Positions 12,496 through 27,400 of a stretch of DNA of 64,000 nt are shown here, piece by piece (the stretch's first letter is position 1; each line of letters opens with the position of its first letter). A program made the translations under genes and the position numbers. This DNA comes from Colletes latitarsis (lineage: Eukaryota > Arthropoda > Insecta > Hymenoptera > Colletidae). Location: positions 19,486,001-19,550,000 of the forward strand of contig NW_027488366.1 in the NCBI RefSeq assembly GCF_051014445.1, in the 5' to 3' direction. The notes beneath the pieces are model-generated. The model was given only the letters and a program-made list of their open reading frames with translations, searched no databases and was not told the origin of the DNA.

Positions 12496-15400
12496 CATAT
12501 TTCTCATACTTCATGGCTAGATCCTGGGCTGTTTCTGGATTGTATCACGTAGTAATGTGGTACCACGCTGAAACAGTCAACTAAACCTGGTTTCGATCAA
12601 TATTTTAGAGGATAACGCAAGTTAGGTCTGGGATAGGTCTAGGATTTGCCCTCATCAGACTCTTACTTTCGCATATTTCTCATACTTCATGGCTAGATCC
12701 TGGGCTATTTCTGGATTGGATCACGTAGTAAAGTGGTATCACACTGAAACATTCAATGAAACCTGGTCTGGATAAATATTTTAGAGGATAGCGCATCTTA
12801 GGTCTGGGTTAGGTCTAAGATTTACCCTCATCAGGCTCACAGTTTCGCGTTTTTCACATACTTGTTGAACAGATCCTGGGTTTTTTCTGGTTTGGATCAC
12901 GAAGTAGTGTGGTACCACACTGAAACAGTCCATTAAACCTGGTTTCGCTCAATATTTTAGAGGATAACGCATGTTAGGTCTAGGTTAGGTCTGGGATTTG
13001 CTATTATCAGGCTCATTCTTTCGCATATTTCTCGTACTTGATTGCTATATCCTGGGCTTTTTCTGGATTGCATCACGTAGTAATGTAGTACCACACTGAA
13101 ACGGTCAATGAAACCTGGTTTCCATCAATATTTTAGAGGACAACGCAAGTTAGGTTTAGGTAAGGCCTGAGATTTTCACTGATCAGACTCATTCTTTCGC
13201 ATATTTCTCATACATGTTGAACAGATCCTGGGTTTTTTCTGGTTTGGATCACGTAGTAATGTGGGACCACACTGAAACAACCAATTAAACCTGGTCTTGA
13301 TAAATATTTTAGAGGATAACGGATGTTAGGTCTGGGTTAGGTCTAGGATTTGCCCTCATCAGGCTCATACTTTCGCATATTTCTCATACTTCATGGCTAG
13401 ATCCTGGGCTGTTTCTAGATTGTATCACGTAGTAATGTGGTACCACACTGAAACAGTCAATGAAACCTGGTTTCCATCAATATTTTAGAGGACAACGCAT
13501 GTTAGGTTTAGGTAAGGCCTGAGATTTTCACTGACCAGACTCATTCTCTCGCATATTTCTCATACATGTTGAACAGATCCTGGGTTTTCTCTGGTTTGGA
13601 TCACGTAGTAATATGGGACCACACTGAAACAACCAATTAAACCTGGTCTTGATAAATATTTTAGAGGATAACGCATGTTAGGTCTGGGGTAGGTCTAGGA
13701 TTTGCCCTCATCAGGCTCTTACTTTCGCATATTTCTCATACTTCATGGCTAGATCCTGGGCTATTTCTGGATTGGATCACGTAGTAAAGTGGTACCACAC
13801 TGAAACATTCAATGAAACCTGGTCTGGATAAATATTTTAGAGGATAACGCATCTTAGGTCTGGGTTAGGTCTAAGATTTGCCCTCATCAGGCTCACAGTT
13901 TCGCGTTTTTCACATACTTGTTGAACAGATCCTGGGTTTTTTCTGGTTTGGATCACGAAGTAGTGTGGTACCACACTGAAACAGTCCATTAAACCTGGTT
14001 GCGATCAATATTTTAGAGGATAACGCATGTTAGGTCTGGGTTAGGTCTAGGATTTGCCCTCATCAGGCTTATTCTTTCGCATATTTCTCAAACTTGATGG
14101 CTAGATCCTGGGCTTTTTCTGGATTGCATCACGTAGTAATGTGGTACCACACTGAAACATTCAATTAAACCTGGTCTTGATAAATATTTTAGAGGATAAC
14201 GCATGTTAGGTCTGGGTTAGGTCTAGGATTTGCCCTCATCAGACTCATACTTTCGCATTCTACACGTACTTGGTGAACAGATCCTGGGTTTTTTCTGGTT
14301 TGTATCACATAGTAATGTGGTACCACTCTGAGACAGTCGATTAAACCAGGTTTCGATCAATATTTTAGAGGATAACGCATGTTAGGTCTGGGTTAGGTCT
14401 ACGATTTGCCCTCATCAGGCTCATACTTTCGCATATTTCTCATACTTCATGGCTAGATCCTGGGCTGTTTCTGGATTGTATCACGTAGTAATGTGGTATC
14501 ACGCTGAAACAGTCAATTAAACCTGGTTTCGACCAATATTTTAGAGGATAACGCAAGTTGGGTCTGGGATAGGTCTGGGATTTGCCCTCATCAGGCTCAT
14601 ACTTTCGCGTTTTTCACATACTTGTTGAACAGATCCTGGGTTTTTTCTGGTTTGGGTCACGTAGTAATGTGGTACCACACTGAAACATTCAATTAAACCT
14701 GGCCTTGATAAATATTTTAGAAGATAACGCATGTTAGGTCTGGGTTAGGTCTAGGATTTGCCCTCATCAAGCTCATACTTTCGCATATTTCTCGTACTTG
14801 ATGGCTAGATCCTGGGCTTTTTCTGGATTGCATCACGTAGTAATGAAGTACAACACTGAAACAGTCAATTAAACCTGGTTTCGATCAATATTTTAGAGAA
14901 TAATTCATGTTAGGTCTAGGTTAGGTCTGGGATTTGCTCTCATCAGGCTCATTCTTTCGCATATTTCTCATACTTGATGGCTAGATCCTGGGCTTTTTCT
15001 GGATCGCATCACGTAGTAATGAAGTACAACACTGAAACAGTCAATTAAACCTGGTTGCGATCAATATTTTAGAGGATAACCCATGTTAGGTCTGGGTTAG
15101 GTTTAGTATTTCCCCTCATCAGGCTCATTCTTTCGCATATTTCTCATACATGTTGAACAGATCCTGGGTTTTTTCTGGTTTGGATCACGTAGTAATGTGG
15201 GACCACACTGAAACAACCAATTAAACCTGGTCTTGATAAATATTTTAGAGGATAACGCATGTTAGGTCTGGGTTAGGTCTAGGATTTGCCCTCATCAGGC
15301 TCATACTTTCGCGTTTTTCACATACTTGTTGAACTGATCCTGGGTTTTTTCTGGTTTGGATCAGGTAGTAATGTGGTACCACACTGAAACAGTCGATTAA

Positions 15401-18400
15401 ACCTGGTTTCGATCAATATTTTAGAGGATAACGCAAGTTAGGTCTGGGATAGGTCTAGGATTTGACCTCGTCAGACTCATACTTTCGCACCCTTCACATA
15501 CTCGTTGAACAGATCCTGGGTTATTTTCTGGTTTGGATCACGTAGTAATGTGGGACCACACTGAAACAACCAATTAAACCTGGTCTTGATAAATATTTTA
15601 GAGGATAACGCATGTTAGGTCTGGGTTAGGTCTAGGATTTGCCCTCATCAGGCTCATACTTTCGCGTTTTTCACATACTTGTTGAACTGATCCTGGGTTT
15701 TTTCTGGTTTGGATCACGTAGTAATGTGGGACCACACTGAAACAACCAATTAAACCTGGTCTTGATAAATATTTTAGAGGATAATGTTAGGTCTGGGTTA
15801 GGTCTAGGATTTGCCCTCATCAGGCTCATACTTTCGCGTTTTTCACATACTTGTTGAACTGATCCTGGGTTTTTTCTGGTTTGGATCAGGTAGTAATGTG
15901 GTACCACACTGAAACAGTCGATTAAACCAGGTTTCGATCAATATTTTTGAGGATAATGCATGTTAGGTCAGGGTTAGGTCTAGGATTTGCCCTCATCAGA
16001 CTCATACTTTCGCATTCTTCACGTACTTGTTGAACGGATCCTGGGTTTTTTCTGGACTGTATCACGTAGTAATGTGATACCACGCTGAAACAGTCAATTA
16101 AACCTGGTTTCGATCAATATTTTAGAGGATAACGCAAGTTAGGTCTGGGATAGGTCTGGGATTCGCCCTAATCAGGCTCATACTTTCGCGTTTTTCACAT
16201 ACTTGTTGAACTGATCCTGGGTTTTTTCTGGTTTGGATCAGTTAGTAATGTGGGACCACACTGAAACAACCAATTAAACCTGGTCTTGATAAATATTTTA
16301 GAGGATAACGCATGTTAGGTCTGGGTTAGGTCTAGGATTTGCCCTCATCAGGCTCATACTTTCGCATATTTCACATACTTGTTGAACAGATCCTGGGGTT
16401 TTTCTGGTTTGGATCACGAAGTAGTGTGGTACCACACTGAAACAGTCCATTAAACCTGGTTTCCATCAATATCTTAGAGGACAACGCAAGTTAGGTCTGG
16501 GATAGATCTGGGATTTGCCCTCATCAGGCTCATACTTTCGCCTTTTTTCACATACTTGTTGATCAGATCCTGGGTTTTTTCTGGTTTGGATCACGTAGTA
16601 GTGAGGTACCACACTGAAACAATCAATTAAACCTGGTCTTGATAAATATTTTAGAGGATAACGCATGTTAGGTTTGGGTAAGGTTTAGGATTTGCACTCA
16701 GCAGGCTCATACTTTCGCATATCTCTCATACTTCATGGCTAGATCCTGGGCTGTTTCTGGATTGTATCACGTAGTAATGTGGTACCACGCTGAAACAGTC
16801 AATTAAACCCGGTTTCGATCAATATTTTAGAGAATAATTCATGTTAGGTCTAGGTTAGGTCTGGGATTTGCTCTCATCAGGCTCGTTCTTTCGCATATTT
16901 CTCATACTTGATGGCTAGATCCTGGGCTTTTTCTGGATTGCATCACGCAGTAATGTGGTACCACGCTGAAACAGTCAATTAAACCTGGTTTCGATCAATA
17001 TTTCAGAGGATAACGCAAGTTAGGTCTGGCATTGGTCTGGGATTCCCCCTGATCAGGCTCATACTTTCGCGTTTTTCACATACTTCTTGAACAGATCCTG
17101 GGTTTTTTCTGGTTTGTATCACGAAGTAGTGTGGTACCACACTGAAACAGTCCATTAAACCTGGTTGGGATCAATATTTTAGAGGATAACGCATGTTAGG
17201 TCTAGGTTAGCCCTGGGATTTTCACTCATCAGACTCATACTTTCGCATTCCTCTCATACTTGTTGAACTGATCCTGGGTTTTTTCTGGTTTGGATCACGT
17301 AGTAATGTGGTACCACACTGAAACAGTCGATTAAACCTGGTTTCGATCAATATTTTAGAGGATAACGCAAGTTAAGTCTGGGATTGGTCTGGGATTTGCC
17401 CTCATCAGACTCATACTTTCGCACACTTCACATACTCGTTGAACAGATCCTGGGTTATTTTCAGGTTTGGATCATATAGTAATGTGGTACCACACCGAAA
17501 CAGTCGATTAAACCAGGTTTCGATGAATATTTTTGAGGATAACGCATGTTAGGTCTAGGTTAGGCCAGGGATTTTCACTCATCAGACTCATACTTTCGCA
17601 TTGTTCACATACTTGTTGAACGGATCCCGGGTTTTTTCTGGTTTGGATCACGTTGTAATGTGGGACCACACTGAAACAATCAACTAAACCTGGTGTTGAT
17701 AAATATTTTAGAGGATAACGTATGTTAGGTTTGGGTTAGGTTTAGGATTTGCCCTCAGCAGGCTCATACTTTCGCATATCTCTCATACTTCATGGCTAGA
17801 TCCTGGGCTGTTTCTGGATTGTATCACGTAGTAATGTGGTACCACGCTGAAACAGTCAATTAAACCTGGTTTCGATCAATATTTTAGAGAATAATTCATG
17901 TTAGGTCTAGGTTAGGTCTGGGATTTGCTCTCATCAGGCTTGTACTTTCGCATATTTCTCATACTTCATGGCTAGATCCTGGGCTATTTATGGATTGGGT
18001 CTCGTAGTAATGTGGCACCACACTAAAACAGTCAATTAAAGCTGGTTTCGACCAATATTTTAGAGGATAACGCATGTTAGGTCTGGGTTAGGTCTAGAAT
18101 TTGCCCTCAACAGGCTCATACTTTCGCATATTTCTAATACTTCATGGCTAGATCCTGGGCTCTTTCTGGATTGGATCACGTATTAATGTTGTACCACAGT
18201 GAAACAGTCCAGTAAACCTGGTTTCGATCAATATTTTTGAGGATAACACATGTTAGGTCTAGGTTAGGTCTGGGATTTGCTCTCATCAGGCTCATTCTTT
18301 CGCATATTTCTCATACTTGGTGGCTAGATCCTGAGCTTTTTCTGGATTGGATCACGTAGTAATGTAGAACCACACTGAAACAGTCAATTAACTCTGGTTT

Positions 18401-21400
18401 CGATCACTATTTTAGAGGATAACGCATGTTAGGTCTGGGATAGGTCTGGGATTTTCTCTCATCAGACTCATACTTTCGCATTCCTCTCATACTTGTTGAA
18501 CGGATCCTGTGTTCTTTCTGGTTTGGATCACGTAGTGATGTGGTACCACACTGAAACAGTCCATTAAACCTGGTTTCGATCAATATTTTAGAGGATAGCG
18601 CATGTTAGGTCTAGGTTAGGCCTGGGATTTGCCCACATCAGGGTCATACTTTCGCGTTTTTCACATACTTGTTGAACAGATCCTGGGTTTTTTTCTCGTT
18701 TGGATCACGTAGTAATGTGGCACCACACTGAAACAGTCGATTAAACCTGGTTTCGATCAATATTTTAGGGGATAACGCAGGTTAGGTCTGGGATAGGTCT
18801 GGGAATTGCCCTCATCAGACTCACACTTTCGCACACTTCACATACTGGTTGAACAGATCCCGGGTTATTTTCTGGTTCGGATCACGTAGTAATGTGGTAC
18901 CACACTGAAACAGTCCATTAAACCTGGTTTCGATCAATATCTTTGAGGATAACGCATGTTAGGTCTGGGTTAGGTCTAGGATTTGCCCTCATCAGGCTCA
19001 TACTTTCGCATATTTCTCATACTTCATGGCTAGATCCTGGGCTATTTCTGGATTGCATGACGTAGTAATGTAGTACCACACTGATACAGTCAACTAAACC
19101 TGGTTTCCATCAATATTTTAGAGGATAACGCATGTTATGTGTAGGTTAGGCCTGGGATTTGCCCTCATCAGGCTCATACTTTCGCATATTTCTAATACTT
19201 CATGGCTAGATCCTGGGCTCTTTCTGGATTGGATCGCGTAGTAATGTGGTACCACACTGAAACAGTCCATTAAACCTGGTTTCGATCAATATTTTTGAGG
19301 ATAACACATGTTTGGTCTAGGTTAGGTCTGGGATTTGCTCTCATCAGGCTCATTCTTTCGCATATTTCTCATACTTGATGGCTAGATCCTGAGCTTTTTC
19401 TGGATTGGATCACTTAGTAATGTAGAACCACACTGAAACAGTAAATTAACTCTGGTTTCGATCACTATTTTAGAGGATAACGCATGTTAGGTCTAGGTTA
19501 GCCCTGGGATTTTCACTCATCAGACTCATACTTTCGCATTCCTCTCATACTCGTTGAACGGATCTTGGGTTTTTTCTGGTTTGGAATACGTAGTAATGTG
19601 GTACCACACCGAAACAGTCGATTAAACCAGGTTTCGATCAATATTTTTGAGGATAACGCATGTTAGGTCTAGGTTAGGCCAGGGATTTTCACTCATCAGA
19701 CTCATACTTTCGCATTGTTCACATACTTGTTGAACGGATCCCGGGTTTTTTCTGGTTTGGATCACGTTGTAATGTGGGACCACACTGAAACAATCAACTA
19801 AACCTGGTGTTGATAAATATTTTAGAGGATAACGTATGTTAGGTTTGGGTTAGGTTTAGGATTTGCCCTCAGCAGGCTCATACTTTCGCATATTTCTCAT
19901 ACTTCATGGCTAGATACTGGGCTGTTTCTGGATTGTATCACGTAGTAATGTGGTACCACGCTGAAACAGTCAATTAAACCTGGTTTCGATCAATATTTTA
20001 GAGAATAATTCATGTTAGGTCTAGGTTAGGTCCGGGATTTGCTCTCATCAAGCTCGTTGTTTCGCATATTTCTCATACTTGATGGCTGGATCCTGGGCTT
20101 TTTCTGGATTGCATCATGTAGTAATGTGGTACCACGCTGAAACAGTCAATTAAACCTGGTTTCGATCAATATTTTAGAGGATAACGCAAGTTAGGTCTGG
20201 CATAGGTCTGGGATTCGCCCTCATCAGGCTCATACTTTCGCGTTTTTCACATACTTGGTGAACAGATCCTGGGTTTTTTCTGGTTTGTATCACGTAGTAG
20301 TGTGGTACCACACTGAAACAGTCCATTAAACCTGGTTTGGATCAATATTTTGGAGGATAACGCATGTTAGGTCTCGGTTAGCCCTGGGATTTTCACTCAT
20401 CAGACTCATACTTTCGCATTCCTCTCATACTTGTTGAACTGATCCTGGGTTTTTTCTGGTTTGGATCACGTAGTAATGTGGTACCACACTGAAACAGTCG
20501 ATTAAACCTGGTTTCGATCAATATTTTAGAGGATAACGCAAGTTAAGTCTGGGATTGGTCTGGGATTTGACATCATCAGACTCATACTTTCGCATTCTTC
20601 ACATATTTGTTGAACAGATCCTGCGTTTTTTCTGGTATGGATCCCGTAGTAGTGTGCTACCACACTGAAACAGTCCATTAAACCTGGTTTCGCTCAATAT
20701 TTTAGAGGATAACGCATGTTAGGTCAAGGTTAGGTCTAAGATTTGCCCTCATCAGGCTCACAGTTTCGCGTTTTTCACATACTTGTTGAACAGATCCTGG
20801 GTTTTTTCTGGTTTGGCTCACGAAGTAGTGTGGTACCACACTGAAACAATCAATTAAACCTGGTCTTGATAAATATTTTAGAGGATAACGCATGTTAGGT
20901 TTGGGTTAGGTTTAGGATTTGCCCTCAGCAGGCTCATACTTTCGCATATCTCTCATACTTCATGGCTAGATCCTGGGCTGTTTCTGGATTGTATCACGTA
21001 GTAATGTGGTACCACGCTGAAACAGTCAATTAAACCTGGTTTCGATCAATATTTTAGAGAATAATTCATGTTAGGTCTAGGTTAGGTCTGGGATTTGCTC
21101 TCATCAGCCTCGTTCTTTCGCATATTTCTCATACTTGATGGCTAGATCCAGGGCTTTTTCTGGATTGCATCACGTAGTAATGAAGTACAACACTGAAACA
21201 GTCAATTAAACCTGGTTTCCATCAATATCTTAGAGGACAACGCAAGTTAGGTCTGGGATAGGTCTGGGATTTGCCCTCATCAGGCTCATACTTTCGCGTT
21301 TTTCACATACCTGTTGAACAGATCCTGGGTTTTTTCTGGTTTGGATCACGTAGTAGTGTGGTACCACACTGAAACAGTCCATTAAACCTGGTTTGGATCA

Positions 21401-24400
21401 ATATTTTAGAGGATAACGCATGTTAGGTCTAGGTTAGGTCTGGGATTTTCTCTCATCAGACTCATACTTTCGCATTCTTCACATACTTGTTGAGCGGATA
21501 CTGGGTTTTTTCTGGTTTGGTTCACGTAGTAATGTGGTACCACACTGAAACAGTCGATTAAACCTGGTTTCGATGAATATTTTAGAGGATAACGCAAGTT
21601 AGGTCTGGGATAGGTCTGGGATTTGACCTCATCAGACTCATACTTTCGCACTCTTCACATACTTGTTGAACGGATCCTGGGTTTTTTCTGGTTTGGATCA
21701 CGTAGTAATGTGGGACCATACAGAAACAGTCAATTAAACCTGGTTTCGATCAATATTTCAGAGAATAATTCATGTTAGGTCTAGATTAGGACGGGGATTT
21801 GCTCTTATCAGGCTCATTCTGTCGCATATTTCTCATACATGTTGAATAGATCCTGGGCTTTTTCTGGATTGCATCACGTAGTAATGTAGTACCACACTGA
21901 AACAGTTAATGAAACCTGGTTTCCATCAATATTTTAGAGGACAACGCATGTTAGGTCTAGGTAAGGCCTGAGATTTTCACTGATCAGACTCATACTTTCG
22001 CATTCTTCACATACTTGTTGAACGGATCCTGGGTTTTTTCTGGTTTGGAACACGTAGTAATGTGGTAACACACTGAAACATTCAATTAAACCTGGTCTTG
22101 TTAAATATTTTAGAGAATAACGCATGTTAGGTCTGGGTTATGTCTAGGATTTGCCCTCATCAGGCTCATTCTTTCGCATATTTCTCATACTTCATGGCTG
22201 GATCCTGGGCTATTTCTGGATTGGATCACGTAGTAATGTGGTACCACACTGAAACAGTCAATTAAACCTGGTTTCGATTAATATTTTAGAGAATAATTCA
22301 TGTTAGGTCTGGGTTACGTCTGGGATTTGCTCTCATCAGGCTCATTCTTTCGCATATTTCTCATACTTGATGGCTAGATCCTGGGCTTTTTCTGGTTTGG
22401 TTCACGTAGTAATGTGGTACCACACTGAAACATTCAATAAAACCTGGTCTTGAAAAATATTTTAGAGGATAACGCATGTTAGGTCTGGGTCAGGTCTAGA
22501 ATTTCCCCACATCATGCTCATACTTTCGCATCCTTCTCATACATCATGGCTACATCCTGGGCTATTTCTGGATTGTATCACGTAGTAATGTGGTACCACG
22601 CAGAAACAGTCAATTAAACCTGGTTTCGATCAATATTTTTGAGGATAACGCAAGTTAGGTCTGGGATAGGTCTGGGATTCGCCCTCATCAGGCTCATACT
22701 TTCGCGTTTTTCACATACTTGTTGAACTGATCCTGGGTTTTTTCTGGTTTGGGTCAGGTAGTAATGTGGTACCACACTGAAACAGTCCGTTAAACCTGGT
22801 TTCGATCAATATTTTATAGAATAATTCATGTTAGGTCTAGATTTGGTCTGGCATTTGCTCTCATCAGGCTCATTCTTTTGCATATTTCTCATACTTGATG
22901 GCTTGATCCTGGGCATTTTCTGGATTGCATCACGTAGTAATGTAGTACCACACTGAAATAGTTAATTAAACCTGGTTTCCATCAATATTTTAGAGGACAA
23001 CGCAACTTAGGTCTGGGATAGGTCTGGGATTTGCCCTCACCGGGACATACTTTCGCATTTTTCACATACATGTTGAACAGATCCTGGGTTTTTTCTGGAT
23101 TGGATCGCGCACTAATGTGGTACCACACTGAAACAGTCCACTAAACCTGGTTTCGATCAATAGTTTAGAGGACAGCGCATGTTACGTCTAGGTTAGGCCT
23201 GGGATTTGCCCTTATCAGGGTCATACTTTCGCAGTTTCAACATACATGTTGACCTGATCGAGGGTTTTTTCTGCTTTGGATCACGTAGTAAAGTGGTACC
23301 ACACTGAAGCAGTCCATTAAACCTGGTTTGGGTCAATATTTTAGAGGATAACGCATGTTAGGTCTAGGTTAGCCCTGGGATTTTCACTCATCAGACTCAT
23401 ACTTTCGCATTCTTCACATACTTGTTGAACTGATCCTGGGTTTTTTCTGGTTTGGTTCACCTAGTCATGTATTACCACACTGAGACAGTCCATTAAACCT
23501 GGTTTCGATCAATATTTTAGAGAAGAATTCATGTTAGGTCTAGGTTAGGTCTGGGATTTGCTCTCATCAGGCTTGTACTTTCGCATATTTCTCATACTTC
23601 ATGGCTAGATCCTGGGCTATTTCTGGATTGGGTCTCGCAGTAATGTGGCACCACACTAAAACAGTCAATTAAAGCTGGTTTCGACCAATATTTTAGAGGA
23701 TAACGCATGTTAGGTCTGGGTTAGGTCTAGAATTTGCCCTCATCAGGCTCATACTTTCGCATATTTCTCATACTTCATGGCTAGATCCTGGGCTATTTCT
23801 GGATTGTATCACGTAGTAATGTGGTACCACACTGAAACAGTCCAGTAAACCTGGTTTCGATCAATATTTTTGAGGATAACACATGTTAGGTCTAGGTTAG
23901 GTCTGGGATTTGCTCTCATCAGGCTCATTCTTTCGCATATTTCTCATACTTGGTGGCTAGATCCTGAGCTTTTTCTGGATTGGATCACGTAGTAATGTAG
24001 AACCACACTGAAACAGTCAATTAACTCTGGTTTCGATCACTATTTTAGAGGATAACGCATGTTAGGTCTGGGATAGGTCTGGGATTTTCTCTCATCAGAC
24101 TCATACTTTCGCATTCCTCTCATACTTGTTGAACGGATCCTGTGTTCTTTCTGGTTTGGATCACGTAGTGATGTGGTACCACACTGAAACAGTCCATTAA
24201 ACCTGGTTTCGATCAATATTTTAGAGGATAGCGCATGTTAGGTCTAGGTTAGGCCTGGGATTTGCCCTCATCAGGGTCATACTTTCGCGTTTTTCACATA
24301 CTTGTTGAACAGATCCTGGGTTTTTTCTAGTTTGGATCACGTAGTAATGTGGTACCACACTGAAGCAGTCCATTAAACCTGGTTTCGATCAATATTTTAG

Positions 24401-27400
24401 ATGATAACGCATGTTAGGTCTGGGATAGGTCTAGAATTTGCCCTCATCAGGCTCATACTTTCGCATATTTTTCATACTTGATGGCTAGATCCTGGGCTTT
24501 TTCTAGATTGGATCACGTAGTAATGTAGAACCACACTGAAACAGTCCATTAACTCTGGTTTCGATCACTATTTTAGAGGATAACGCATGTTAGGTCTGGG
24601 ATAGGTCTGGGATTTTCTCTCATCAGACTCATACTTTCCCATTCCTCTCATACTTGTTGAACGGATCCTGTGTTCTTTCTGGTTTGGATCACGCAGTAGT
24701 GTGGTACCACACTGAAACAGTCCACTCAACCTGGTTTCGATCAATATTTTAGAGGATAACGCATGTTATGTCTAGGTGAGACCTGGGATTAGCCCTCATC
24801 AGACTCATACTTTCGCATACTTCAAATACTTGTTGAACAGATACTGGGTTTTTTTCACGTTTGGATCACGTAGTAATGTGGCACCACACTGAAACAGTCG
24901 ATTAAACCTGGTTTCGATCGATATCTTTGAGGATAACGCATGTTAGGTCTAGGTTAGGCCAGGGATTTTCACTCACCAGACTCATACTTTCGCATTCTTC
25001 ACATACTCGTTGAACGGATCTTGGGTTTTTTCTGGTTTGGATCACGTAGTAATGTGGTACCACACTGAAACATTCAATTAAACCTGGTCTTGATAAATAT
25101 TTTAGACGATAACGCATGCTAGGTCTAGGTTAGGCCTGGGATTTGCCCTCATCAGACTCATACTTTCGCACACTTCACATACTCCTTGACAAGATCCTGG
25201 GTTTTTTTCTGGTTTGGATCACGTGGTAATGTGGTACCACACTGAAACAGTCCATTAAACCTGGTTTCGATCAATATTTTAGAGAATAATTCATGTTAGG
25301 TCCAGGTTATTTCTGGGATTTGCTCTCATCAGGCTCGTACTTTCGCATATTTCTCATACTCGATGGGCAGATTCTGGGCTTTTTCTGGTTTGGATCACGT
25401 AGTAATGTGGTACCACACGGAAACAGTCCATTAAACCTGGTTTCGATCGATATTTTAGAAGATAACGCATGTTAGGTCTAGGATAGGCCTGAGATTTGCC
25501 CTCATCAGACACATAATTTCGCATTCTTTACGTACTTGTTGAACAGCTCCTGGGTTTTTTTCTGGTTTGGATCACGTAGTAGTGTGGTACCGCACCGAAA
25601 CAGTCAATTAAACCAGGTTTCGATCAATATTTTAGAGGATAACGCAAGTTAGGTATGGGACAGGTCTGGGATTTGCCCTCATCAGACTCATACTTTCGCA
25701 CACTTCTCATACTCGTTGACAAGATCCTGGGTTTTTTTCTGGTTTGAATCACGTAGTAATGTGGTACCACACTGAAACAGTCGATTAAACCTGGTTTCGA
25801 TCAATATTTTAGAGGATAACGCAAGTTAGGTCTGGGATAAGTCTGGGATTCGCCCTCATCAGGCTCATACTTTCGCGTTTTTCACATACTTGTTGAACAG
25901 ATCCTCGGTTTTTTCTGGTTTGGATCACGTAGTAATGTGGTACCACACTGAAAGAGTCCATTAAACCTGGTTTCGATGAATATTTTAGAGGATAACGCAT
26001 GTTAGGTCTGGGATAGGTCTAGGATTTGCCCTCATCAGGCTCATACTTTCCCATATTTTTCATACTTCATGGCTAGATCCTGGGCTTTTTCTGGTTTGGA
26101 TCACGTAGTAATGTGGTACCACACGGAAACAGTCCATTAAACCAGGTTTCGATCGATATTTTAGAAGATAACGCATGTTAGGTCTAGGTTAGGCCTGGGA
26201 TTTGACCTCATCAGACTCATACTTTCGCACACTTCACATACTCGTTGAACAGATCCTGGGTTTTTTCTAGTTTGGATCACGTAGTAATGTGGTACCACAC
26301 TGAAACAGTCCATTAAACCTGGTTTCGATCAATATTTTTGAGGATAACGCATGTTAGGTCTGGGTTAGGTCTAGGATTTGCCCTCGTCAGGATCATACTT
26401 TCGCATTTTTCACATACTTGTTGAACAGATCCTGGGTTTTGTCTGGTTTGGATCACGTAGTAGTGTGGTACCACACTGAAACAGTCCATTAAACCTGGTT
26501 TGGATCAATATTTTAGAGGATAACGCATGTTAGGTCTAGGTTAGGTCTGGGATTTTCACTCATCAGACTCATACTATCGCATTCTTCACATACTTGTTGA
26601 ACAGATCCTGGGTTTTTTCTGGTTTGGATCACGTAGTAGTGTGGTACCACACTGAAACAGTCCATTAAACCTGGTTTGGATCAATATTTTAGAGGATAAC
26701 GCATGTTAGGTCTAGGTTAGGTCTGGGATTTTCACTCATCAGACTCATACTTTCGCATTCTTCACATACTTGTTGAGCGGATCCTGGGTCTTTTCTGGTT
26801 TGGTTCACGTAGTAATGTGGTACCACACTGAAACAGTCGATTAAACCTGGTTTCGAACAATATTTTAGAGGATAACGCAAGTTAGGTCTGGGATAGGTCT
26901 GGGATTTGACCTCATCAGACTCATACTTTCGCATTCTTCACATACCTGTTGAACGGATCCTGGGTTTTTACTAGTTTGGATGACGTAGTAATGAAGTGCA
27001 ACACTGAAACAGTCAATTAAACCTGGTTTCCATCAATATTTTAGAGGACAACGCATGTTAGGTCTAGGTTAGGCCTGGGATTTGCCCACATCAGGGACAT
27101 ACTTTCGCAGTTTTAACATATATGTTGACCTGATCGAGGGTTTTTTCTGCTTTGGATCACGCAGTAAAGTGGTACCACACTGAAACAGTCCATTAAACCT
27201 GGCTTGGATCAATATTTTAGAGGATAACGCATGTTAGGACTAGGTTAGCCCTGGGATTTTCACTCATCAGACTCATACTTTAGCATTCTTCACATACTTG
27301 TTGAACAGATACAGGGTTTTTTCTGGTTTGGTTCACGTAGTAATGTGGTACCACACTGAAACATTCAATTAAACCTGGTCTTGATAAATATTTTAGAGGA